Shown piece by piece: positions 52,870-62,372 of a DNA stretch of 64,000 nucleotides. The notes under the pieces were generated by a model. It did not search any database. It saw nothing but the letters and a program-made list of their open reading frames with translations, and was not told the origin of the DNA. Numbering within the stretch: the first letter of the stretch is position 1; each line of letters opens with the position of its first letter. The DNA lies in NCBI GenBank assembly GCA_034336665.1, contig JAPFBE010000002.1:38605406-38669405 (forward strand), written 5' to 3'. Made by a program: the position numbers and the translations under genes. This stretch comes from Luscinia megarhynchos. Lineage: Eukaryota > Chordata > Aves > Passeriformes > Turdidae.

Positions 52870-53255
52870 AAAAGACATTTGCATATGACCCTGCATCCAT
52901 TTTGTTGAAGTTTTAAAAAGGTTGTAGTTTTTAAAATGCATTTGCATGTCTTTTTCTACCTGAAGAAAAATGTTCACTTTTTACATGATAAGCAGCATTG
53001 GAAATGTCCACAGGAAATGGAAAATCCCCAAAGGAAGCAAAGATTTGCAGTTTTCTGGGAACTATCTGATGTGGGCTACTTTCCTTTGTTCTGTGGGCAT
53101 CATATTTTTTGCTTGTTACCTGGAACTGCAGAACCCCAGATGTTGGATTTTGTGCATTCTGGTCCAGAGTCCCAAGGTCAGGAAGAGAATGTTGTCCAGC
53201 TGTCCTCCTGTTGCTGCCAGCTCTCTGCTGAAGGCAGGCTAAAATGCAAATAACC
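52870..53255. promoter_or_regulatory. Octamer (POU) motif cluster, candidate regulatory element
   Basis: Perfect octamers occur at 52877-52884 (ATTTGCAT), 52940-52947 (ATTTGCAT, within the partly palindromic ATGCATTTGCATG) and 53244-53251 (ATGCAAAT, opposite orientation). Octamers number roughly ten in the whole window, so three within 375 bp is a local excess. The DNA between the second and third is open in several frames on both strands. These include a minus-strand ATG frame of 161 codons (52931-53416) and plus frames of 105 and 90 codons. Openness in several frames at once argues for composition, not coding. POU factors bind this octamer, but binding here is inference. Confidence 0.3.
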
Positions 53256-55534
53256 TCACTCTTAACATTAAGCCATGCCACTGGCTCTGCCTCCCTGCAC
53301 AGTACTCTCAGCTCACCTGTGAATCCCCTGACATCCTCTGGCATCAGGAGAAGTGTGCAACACTGGTTGTTTTTTTCAGTCTGAGACTCAATTCTCCCAG
53401 CCCCCAGGGTAGCCATGGGACTTCACTGCACAGAACTTGATAAAGGAAAGCCTTCTGTGTTCAGCCTCCTGTTCACTCACAGAGGCACACACAAGGCAGG
53501 AACATAGTAAATTGTTAAAAATGCTGACTTTGTAAAGGAGAGGGAAATTATTTTACCGATTAAATATTCACAATGCACTTGTATATGACAGCAGTAGGTT
53601 TATAAATACATGGATGTCTTGCTGTCTGGTAGGAGGCTCTGTAGAGGGAACCATTCTCTTCCTTGTGCCACGGCCTGACATCTGCATGTGCACAGAGATA
53701 GAGATTCAGGATGTTGGCAATGTTGTCTGCAGAAAAATTTGCTTTAATTAGTTAAAAGTAATGAAGTACAACAGGGCATTTTATTTTAACCTGTCTTTAA
53801 AACCAAAACACTCAGGTCATTAGCAGTGCAGTAGGTTTACTTTTTGAGGTTGTAAATGTTTTACCCAGAATACTTACTTGCACTCTCAGGACAACTGAGG
53901 CAGATGTGAATGATCTGGCATAGTAAAAAGTCTTCTCTCTTCATGGTATATGTGTAGGTTTTAACTATTCTTCCTTAGCATGTGAGACTGCCTTTTTGAA
54001 TTAATTCCTTTTGTATCTCACACAGCTGCCTAACTCCTTGCAGGCACACACACTCCCAGCCCTCCCCCAGACATCTGTTCTGATTCTCAGTGCCAGGTGC
54101 CAGAGTTTAAGCTTGTTAGGAGGAGGGACAGTCACAAAATCCTTCATAAAATCAGATAGCAGTGGGGGGTTTTTAACAATATTTATGTTGGAATTTCATT
54201 TCTAACCTCTGGGTTTTTAAAAAGAAGCCAGAAGGTGTTAGCCTTTACTACTGATTTTTCATGTCTGGAAAAGGTCAGGCTTGGGTGGAGATTGGAAAAA
54301 AATGTGGAGGGAAATCTTTACCCCAACAACAGACCAAAGTGATGCTGTATCCCAGTAATAAAAGGCCATGGCAACTGTAAACCTGTTTCTAGTCTGAGAT
54401 TATTTTTCCCACATGGGAATACATCTCATTAGAAACACAACTGTACTTCATCACTGAATTTTGATCCAGAGAGGTCTTTCATACCCTTGCTTCTACATGA
54501 AACACAGCTGTTCTTGAAATCTTCCAAGCATGCCCTAAAACTGTCATCAATTTCTAGAGGTCTCAAATGGCCAGTGTTGCTCCCATACAGTCCAGAATGC
54601 CAGGGTCTGGGCTACTGTTTATGTTCCAAAGTGCTCCTGTTTGGCATTTTGGATTTGGTTGGGTTATCTTTGACAGATCAAGAAATGCTGGGCTGTCAGA
54701 GCCAGGACATTTCCCTCAGCTATGAGAAGGTGAGCAGCATGAGACTATTCCCTTTCTCAGTCTGGGAAGAACCACAGCCATCTCCTCTGCTCCACGCTCT
54801 GAACTTGTCAGGAGGGGCTGTCATGGTCATACAGTTGCAGGTTTTCCCCTGAGTCTTAATCTTAAACAAGTAGAGTACAGCTGATACCCTTCTCTGCCAT
54901 TCCCTGAGCTCTGCCTTGGAGTGTTTTCCTGCCACCTCCTTGCACTCATGGTGCATCAGAGACATGGCCAGGCTGCTTCTGTTTTCTGCCCTCTCATCCA
55001 GGCACCTGGCTTCTTGTCTCCCTTTCTCCAGTGAGATAGGGAATGTGTAGTGTAAGTGATAAGACTAGAAATGTGAAATAAATGGATTTAAATCAGCAGC
55101 TGTGGTCTGGATGGTAGGGCACATCGTATTAAATACCCTGGGTCCATGCTGGGTTAGGGGAAATCAGGGAGGTGGAATGAGGAGTTTAAGATGCTCTTTC
55201 TCACTCTTTCTTTTCATCTCTCCTGAGGCATCTGCCACTTATTCTTACAGTCACTGAAGGCACAGGAACTCTCTGTGGCCTTAGTATTCCTGCAGAGGCT
55301 TGAGAGAATACTCTTCAAGTGTATTTCCCAGGGGCAAAAACATCAGGGCTTGGCCACTCACAGGCCATGGCTGAAATGAGAAGTTTCAGCTTCAGAGGAG
55401 TGACTTGGTGTGATGGTCTTCAGATAACAGACACAGGGCACAATTTCAGTGAGCAAATTTAAGCCATGTAGAGTGGAGAACATTCTTCCGCACTAATATT
55501 AAATGTGTGAGACCATCACTTTTGGAGACCAGAT
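53256..55534. other. Non-coding, no gene recognised
   Basis: Average composition with a slightly GC-richer patch at 54490-54960, where random frames overlap on both strands. No repeat is recognised. Confidence 0.55.
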
Positions 55535-55790
55535 GTGTGGATTCAAGAAGGCACTAGACAAATACATGGAGCTGTCCACCAATGGCTGTGGAAAATGCAG
55601 GTCTGGAGGCAGTCTCCCAGGGTGCTGTGATTGCTGGCAGCTCAGCAAGTCCATCAGGAATCACTCCACACATTTCTTGTGCTCTTTCTTTAAGAATTGC
55701 TGCTCACTTCTCTTACACATAACATGTTCAGTCAATGTGGGCTTCACTTTGATACAGTAAAGTGCTTAGTGGCTCTTAGGATAGAGCTTA
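55535..55790 (+). mobile_element. Old CR1-type LINE, 3' end fragment (sense)
   Basis: The plus strand reads TTCAAGAAGGCACTAGACAA, then ATGGAGCTGTCCACCAATGGCT, a GGTCTGGAG string, CAGCTCAGCAAGTCC, AGGAATCACTC and, at the far end, GGGCTTCACTTTGATACAG followed by GTGGCTCTTAGGAT. This is collinear with the older CR1 subfamilies of birds and reptiles, whose 3' ends give ACTGGACAA, ATCAATGGCTAT, GGGATCACTC, TGGGCTAGATGGACC and GGCTCTTCTTATG. Divergence is high. It belongs to a different subfamily from the ATTCTATGA-ending copy at 3965, so at least two CR1 ages are present. Any coding frame is lost. Confidence 0.7.
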
Positions 55791-56149
55791 ATCAAGTGGT
55801 GAAATAGCCTCATGATACTTACTCCAGAGTTTTTAATAGAATGATGCCATAGGCCTTTCCAGTTGTTTAGTCCCATGCCTGAGCAATCTTGGCAAGGGGA
55901 GGGCAGCCTGCCACAACACTGAAACACAGTTGTACACTCCAGAACACAAAATGTGTGTCCCTAGGAGTGCTCATGAGCCAGTGCCCTATTTATATATAAT
56001 GCAAGGCAAATTTTTGGGAAGCCCAAAGATGCAAAGTTAATAGGGTTGTTACAGAGGATGGCTAACAAAAAGGGATGGTTACTGAGAGGCATAATGTCTA
56101 AGGGTTTTACGCTCTATAAGATAAGTCTGAAAAGGACAAAACTAAATAA

Positions 56150-56400
56150 GGAGTCGCTAAGCCTTTTCTACTACAGAATTTGCCTGCCCTTGGTAATATT
56201 CCTTCCTGCCTGCATTTTTGTTTGTGCTTATAAATGTCCTTGCATTAATAAACGCATAATGCATCTTGTTTATCCCTTCAAAGCCAGCCCTTGCAGCTTT
56301 CATTAGCATTTTAGGATATTTATGGCTTTGTAAATGACTGCAAAATCTGCAATTTGTCATTAGGAATTAAGAAAAATCTTCCTTCCACTTAGGGCTGAAG
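56150..56400. promoter_or_regulatory. Candidate conserved non-coding element
   Basis: Dense motifs suggest a homeodomain/POU-rich element: GCATTAATAAACGCATAATGCATC (given here in parts: GCATTAATAAAC at 56243 and GCATAATGCATC at 56256), TTTCATTAGCATTTTAGG near 56297, and AAATGACTGCAAAATCTGC followed by TGTCATTAGGAATTAAG near 56331. No repeat signature is seen. The near repetition of CATTAGCA and CATTAGGA within 60 bp is notable. Function is inference. Confidence 0.33.
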
Positions 56401-57079
56401 CTCAGCTTTGGCCTTTGAGGGACTGAGCCACCTCTGGGCCTCATAGACAAAAACAAAGTCAGACAGTGCCCAGATTTACAACAGCAAGTGGCTCTTAGTT
56501 ATTCAGATGTCTTTGATAATGTGTCATCCGCTGTTGCTGGCAGGGATCAGTGTTTAGGCTCAGAATTAATTTGTCTCTAGCTAGAGAGAAAACAAAAATA
56601 TCTCTTCTGCAAGAGCAAAAAGAGAAGGAGGTAATAACGAGGAGAGAAATGAAAACAGCGCCAGGCACATGTAAAAAAATGCATGTATAAATATATGTAT
56701 ATAGCATATACACACTGCAGAGGTTAACAAAGTGCTCTTCAGATGAAAATGTTGTATTTCACTCTGCTGTGCTCTGTACTTTCATCTTGGAAATACAAGA
56801 AGTTAAGAAAATTTTAAAGGTTTCGAAAGGGAGTTTATCTTGTAATTGGTAAAGGGCTAAAGAGTTGGATGGGGTGGGATAATAATCAAAGGAGCCTTTT
56901 CAGCACTAAACTGCAGTCCAGAAAATCAAAGGAAGGAATGTTAATTGGTTTGTACAGCATGATATTTTCAGTTCAGAGTAGCTTCAGCCACTCAATGGTA
57001 CTTTTTCTTTTTTTTTTCTTTCTCTGTAGGTTGATTAAGTGAATAGAAGGAAAAAAAATAAAAGAAAAACGAAGCTACT

Positions 57080-57720
57080 TTCAAGTATTGAAGATACAAG
57101 GCCAGGATGAACACAAGGGACGGAAAAGTGTCCGAAGGAGGTCTCAATGTCACTCTTACCATACGCCTTCTCATGCATGGCAAGGTGAAGCATTTCCTGT
57201 TGCCTGTGTGTGTGTGTGCAGTTTCCAGCAGAGCCTGGCAGTAACATTGACAGAGGGTTTGCTCCTCCTCCACCTTGAGTCAAAAGCACCATTGCCACGG
57301 CCAAAAAATCACCCCCTGCCTTTCAGGGAATCCTGCTGAAGTTCACAATGCAGCCCGAGCTCATTGAAACAAACCCTGCCTGTAGCAAACCCTTTTTGAG
57401 CGGATCCGGTGGAAAAAAAAAGTTCTTTCATTGATAGTGAGCCAAATTGGGCAGACCCTTGCAGGAGGCTGACCTGCATACAGCTTGCCTTTCTCAGCAT
57501 TTGCTGAGTTTTGCAGGGTTTTTTTAGGATACCAGAACATTGACCCATGTGAAATAATTGCCAGAGAGTTACTGTCTATTTCTATTGAATGCAAGTGGGG
57601 TAGAGTTCTTCATTGTTCTGTGACATCTCATCAGAGTGAGCCCCCTGATATGCCAGGGATTTGTCCAGGTCCCCGTGGGTTTGGGTTGCAAGGTTGACTC
57701 TCATTTCTTTTCTGTCCAGT
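57080..57720. promoter_or_regulatory. Candidate conserved non-coding stretch
   Basis: This stretch is more complex and more CpG-bearing than its AT-rich flanks. It includes GACGGAAAAGTGTCCGAAGG near 57119, CCCGAGCTCATTGAAACAAA near 57354 and GAGCGGATCCGG near 57397. Open frames occur on both strands (up to 93 codons), with none recognisable. A (TG)7 microsatellite interrupts it at 57205. It resembles either a conserved element or an unidentified degraded sequence. Confidence 0.22.
57205..57218. repeat. (TG)7 microsatellite
   Basis: Seven TG units. It is short and probably of low variability. Confidence 0.85.
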
Positions 57721-59594
57721 GCAGCACTTAAAGCATGCAGATAGGTGGGAAATCTGGCCATAGACAAAGTGCCAGTTCAGTACTGTCAGATTTAACAGTC
57801 TGGTCACCGCTTATTTCACATCGACAAATCGTAAAGTGGGCTTTTAATTAAAAACACATTTCATAGGTTGGTTTGTATTATTTACATCAAGCAACTCCAG
57901 GCAGTTTTGGGCTTAATGAATGAATGTTATAGAAGGGAGGTGGTTTAGTCTCTTCCTTAACAGGGAACAGTGAATATATAATGCATATAATTCTGGAGAT
58001 TGAATTTATATATATAAATCTAAAAACTATTTTTACTTTTTGAGTTTAATTTTATGACTAGAATACTTTCACATTTTAAAATACTGGATGTTTTCAACCT
58101 ATGAAAACACATATGATATACCCATAGCACAAATAGGACACTAAGCTATCTCCCATTCTATTTTACTTATGGAGAAGTGTGAGGGGGTACAGCTTAAGTT
58201 TGCAAATTAAAAACCTCAGAAATTAGGTTATGTCAGATCAAATTATGTTTTTTCTCAGAAATGATCTAACCATTTTGTTTGATTTTTTTTCCCCCTGAAA
58301 TATTCAGCTTCAGGCAGGCATCTGGTGTGTAAATCTGCATCTTAAATAGGGATCTGTCAAACAAATTTAATAACACTCTCTCTTACAAAACCCACCTAAA
58401 ATCTGTACATGTCTGTGCTCAAAATTAGGTTTTCAGGGTTGATTCTGCTGGGTTCTGGTCCCAATCCATGAAAGCATTTGAACACATACTTATCTCAGTG
58501 GGTATAAACAGCCCTACTGGTTGCAGTCAAATTTCCATGTGCTTAGGTGATGGTGTTTTGGGATTTTTTAATCATTGTCAGACATTGTCTGCTTGTTTCA
58601 GAATCATGCCTTTAAAGTAAAAATCAAGTATCCGTCATTTTCAGGACATTTTATTTAAACTGTGGGCTAGGATTATTCGGATTTTTTTAAATTAGAAATG
58701 AAATAAGATAAAGTTCATTTTCTCTGTTAAACATCATTGATTGTGTGTGCAACCACTTTTAACAATAATGGATGTTATGTGTCCAGCCTTCAATGCATAT
58801 GTAGCCCCAAGGGTCTAAATTAAACCCACGAAAGCTACGGAGTTCAAAATTTACCTGGATCTATACCATGCATCCTCAGTTAACAAGGCACGATGGGTAT
58901 TCTGTTAGCTCCACTATGCTCTAATCATGTATCCTTTTGTGCTTAAGTATTGGAAAGAGCACATTAAATCAGAATTTATTTTGGTGATAAAAGTCAGACG
59001 CTTTCTGTTTCTTTGATGTCATTTCTGTGATTTAGAAATAATACAGAGGAATGAATGATGTTTGAATCAATATGAACTTGGTATGAGAAGGCATTCTGAA
59101 AGCTGTATGTGCCTCTGGAAAAGAAGAAACACATTTCTAGAATCTTCCCTGAGATTTGTTGTGGTAATGACATCAGTGGAAATTGCTAATCTCTAATTAA
59201 TATTTCTAGACAAAGAAGTTTGTCTAGAAGCAGAAGTTGGTCTGTAAATAACTGGTCATAACTTGGGAGAGGAGAGGGGAAATTAAAAGGTTTTTAAAAT
59301 AGCAGAAGCAAACTGGATTCAGCTATTTTTAAATTGAGATAATTTTAATGTTATTTATTAATGCATTGCATGGAAAAACGAGGACCTCTTCCCACTAACC
59401 TTATCTCTCTGTGTCTAAACCATTATTAAAGTGTACCTTTGCATAGGGAAAGCCTATGTGCTTTGTGTTCTTTGCATGCATTTTGATTGGAAATCCATAA
59501 CTTATGCTGCTGTGTTTCCTTATCTTAACTGTAAGTCCTGCAGACTTAGGAAATTTTCAGCATGCACATTTCATGTGATTTGTATAGAAGCTTT

Positions 59595-59664
59595 AAGTCG
59601 AGAATGGACATCTTAATGAGGGAATTAATTAAGTCAAGAATGGACATCTTAATGAGGCAATTAA
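59595..59664. repeat. 36-bp tandem duplication
   Basis: Two head-to-tail copies (59595-59630 and 59631-59664) share AGAATGGACATCTTAATGAG. They differ at two internal positions and at the final bases. Few differences imply a fairly recent local duplication. Each copy carries an AATTAA string. Confidence 0.92.
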
Positions 59665-61988
59665 GGTAAATTCTATACCTGCAGAAAAATTAGGATTTGT
59701 ATGAGTGGGCAGATCTCTGCAAGAGGGTAATGAATAAAAAAGCCCACAACAAACAAATGACCTGGCAAAACCAGAAGACATTAACATACAGTGAAAGAAA
59801 AAGAAGAAGGAAGAGTCTTGAGCTCTGGGAGAACCAGGGCCAGTGTCTCTCCAGTGCAGGTAGGACACCACTGATCAGCGCCTTTGCTTTATCTTGCTTT
59901 GGGGAAAGGAGCATCTGTGTGTCCAGCTGAGCTCCTGCAGGGCTTTGTGCAGCCTCTGGCTGAAGAGGCTGGAATGGCCCCTGGGAGCACAGCCTCCCAG
60001 CCACAGCGTAGCAAGGTTTGGGAGCAGCCAGCTGGCAGCAAGGCAAGGCACAGCCGTGATATTCTCATGGCAGAAAACGTCGTGTTAAGGGAGCAATTTT
60101 TTTATCAGTGGAAGTGGAGAAAAGAATTTGTGCAGACTCTGCAGAAAGCCAACCACCGTGAGTTATAAAATGTTAACCTCAGGGTAATCGCAGTGTTTCC
60201 AGGGCCTGGTATGAAAGGTGTCCTCCTGAGCTGGGACTTCAGAGATTTTGTGATGATGTAAGATGAAAGGCGTATTTTTCATCTTGTGCCATGTTACATC
60301 AGTGAAAAAGTTATGATGGTGTTACGGCCCTGAAGAGAAATCATGAACAACACAAAACGTTTGTCACATTTTCTTGTGATGAATTAGAGGGCTGGTATTG
60401 GTGAGGATGCTGCAAGGGCAGTGCTTAGGCAATCCTTGCATCCACTGAGAAGCAACTGTCAGTATTTGTGGGAAGTCTCAAAAGCAAGATTAGGAAAAAG
60501 TTGTTACAAGGATGTGTGAGGGGGGGAGGAGGCTGCCTGGGCATGCTGCACCATCCATCACTGAAGGTTTCTAAGGACAAGTCAGACAAAACTGAATTCA
60601 TCCTGTAAAGCTGCACTTCACAGGCACTGCAGCCTCTGCTGCTCAGCAGCTTTCTGACTGTGTTACCTGAATGCTGCTCCAGAGAGGTCAGAAACAGAAG
60701 AGCCTTTGGAAGGACATGCAGTTGGATACATAGAATATGTTAAATAATGCAGATATGCATTTTCATCCTTTATTAATGAGAAAGATGTACCACATTAAGA
60801 AATAAAGCTGTTTCCTACATTTCAGTAGAGAAAAACAGAGGATGTTAGTTGAGGCTGTTTACAGTGCCCTACTTCTGTATTTTCCATCTGGTTCTTGCTG
60901 TTTCTTGAAGTAAAATAAGTAAAATCACTGTGTAGGAAAGAGATGTGAATGAATATGGGTATTCTATTATCTTTGTCTACTTCAAAAGTATAATTTCTGT
61001 GCAGTATTGGAGTATTGCAAGATTTCTGCTTCCAGCAAAGGCAAGAATAGCAATATTTGCCCAGATCAGATCACTGTTTTTGAAGGGCATAAGGAAGACA
61101 AATGGAGTCTTTGTACATGCATGGGCAAACAGCCCCCAGCCCTCAGAGCCCTCTGTATGGACAGGCAGAGATCAGGCCCCAAAAGGACTGTATCTGTTTC
61201 TTCCTTTCTAAATTTTTGTCAAGATAAAAATTCTTTTGGCTCTTTGCATGCCATGGGGTATAGGTGTAGACTTCCATGTTTCTTACCATTCCTTGCTCAC
61301 CTTTTGCTGAATTTTCTATTCCCATCACTTGTGGCTGATTTTTTTTTCCTTGCTTACTGCCACAGTTAATGAGGTTGAAAGAATGGAAAATTGTAGCTTT
61401 GCCCACAGGTATCTGCCAACATACCTTAGCACTTGACATCTGCGGTGGTCTTGAACTAGGTTTGGTCAGTTCATGCCCAGAAAGAAATAACTTGAAAAGG
61501 TACCTATTTTGATTATATTAGATGATGATTACATGATTTTGGTCTAGTTTGGTTTTGTACACAGCCACTGTTAACAGGCTGCTGATTAAGACTCTGGAGA
61601 CTCAACATTAAAGTTTAATTTTAGATGTGGATGGTAAAGAGACTGTGCCAGTAGAAAGGTCATAAATCTCAGGAAAGCAGCTTAATGGAGATTTGAAAGC
61701 CAGGTCCATGAGGTGGAACAGGAGAAAATGTTCAAATGGGCCAGCACAGAAAGGGCAGCAGGTCACAAATCCCCTGTGAGATCCACCTCCATCTCATAGT
61801 GGTGGTGCAAGAATCTCTGCTTCCTCCCTCCAGTACAAACCTGCAGGAGAAGTAATGGATTGTTTCCAAAGGCACTGTGTGACCGTGTGCATTGATGAAG
61901 TCATATTGGGTGCAGTGAAATCTGCAAGAAACCAAAGTAGAATGTAGTAATATATTGAGTCTGAAGAATCTTTTAGAGAAAGAGAATA
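59665..61988. other. Non-coding, no gene recognised
   Basis: GC-richer between 59800 and 60180, where open frames overlap on both strands (94 and 64 codons on plus, 118 on minus). One small frame is listed separately. The rest shows no repeats or genes. Confidence 0.55.
60067..60168 (+). other. Small protein-like frame with splice-donor-like end
   Basis: From the ATG at 60067 the frame reads MAENVVLREQFFYQWKWR and ends ANHREL with a TAA at 60166-60168, 33 residues in all. It is in frame with a longer opening back to about 59884. The charged, aromatic peptide looks more protein-like than its surroundings. ACC|GTGAGT at 60155-60163 would act as a donor just before the stop. The start context is weak, with C at -3 and G at +4. 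I do not recognise it, and chance is the likelier explanation. Confidence 0.12.
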
Positions 61989-61994
61989 GAGTTC
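61989..61994. repeat. Target site duplication, left copy
   Basis: GAGTTC directly precedes the LTR start at 61995 and is repeated exactly after its end (62367-62372). Confidence 0.8.
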
Positions 61995-62366
61995 TGTTGC
62001 CATGAAAAGGATTACTGAGCGGCGAAAAACAGAGACAAGACACTTTTTTGCTTGGTGCAGGAAAGAGCAAGAAAGAGCAATTTATTAAAAGAAGCCATTG
62101 CCTTAAATGAGGCAGTTTGTGCAAAACAAAATACAAACAGATTATTGGTTAGAGAAAGAGAAACCTCTTCTTCCTGGCTTTCTTAGGGACCTTGCAGGTG
62201 TTTATCTTCGTTATGATTCTTTTTCTTGTGTTTACAATAAAGAAGGAACTTCTAGCTTGGGAAAAATCCTAGCTGTGACTGAGAAAGTTTCATGGCCTGA
62301 GAAAAATACTTAGAACTTGAGAAAAAGGCCTGACAGCTTTTGCCCAGGCCTTCAGCAGTGTCCACA
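61995..62366 (-). mobile_element. Solo LTR of an endogenous retrovirus
   Basis: A 372-bp unit begins TGTTGCC and ends TCCACA on the plus strand. On the minus strand it therefore begins TGTGGACA and ends GGCAACA, with the TG...CA ends of a retroviral LTR. It is flanked by an exact 6-bp duplication, GAGTTC. Reading the minus strand, a CCAAT box lies at 62144-62148 and a polyadenylation signal AATAAA at 62081-62086. After the signal come two copies of TTGCTCTTTC (62061-62080) and then a U5-like tail with GTGTCTTGTCTCTG. This gives a U3-R of about 300 bp and a U5 of about 70 bp. Six-bp duplications are typical of alpha/beta-type (class II) elements, but the family is not identified. No internal viral sequence adjoins, so the provirus was lost by recombination between its two LTRs. 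The minus orientation is likely, though an AATAAA also exists on plus (62235). Confidence 0.8.
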
Positions 62367-62372
62367 GAGTTC
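62367..62372. repeat. Target site duplication, right copy
   Basis: GAGTTC directly follows the terminal CA of the LTR and matches 61989-61994 exactly. Confidence 0.8.

Larger units (their letters stand above)
55791..59594. other. Non-coding with two candidate regulatory stretches
   Basis: Apart from the two stretches and the microsatellite listed separately, I see AT-rich sequence with no gene and no repeat. The 57850-58400 part is very AT-rich. Confidence 0.55.

Noticed and set aside
52931..53416. 161-codon ATG frame on the minus strand
   Set aside because: The same DNA is also open in two plus-strand frames. No domain is recognised and the start context is weak (C at -3). Rough expectation gives one or two frames this long by chance.
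61732..62136. 134-codon minus-strand frame
   Set aside because: Its start lies inside the solo LTR and it runs out across the LTR border, so it is a composite of unrelated sequences.
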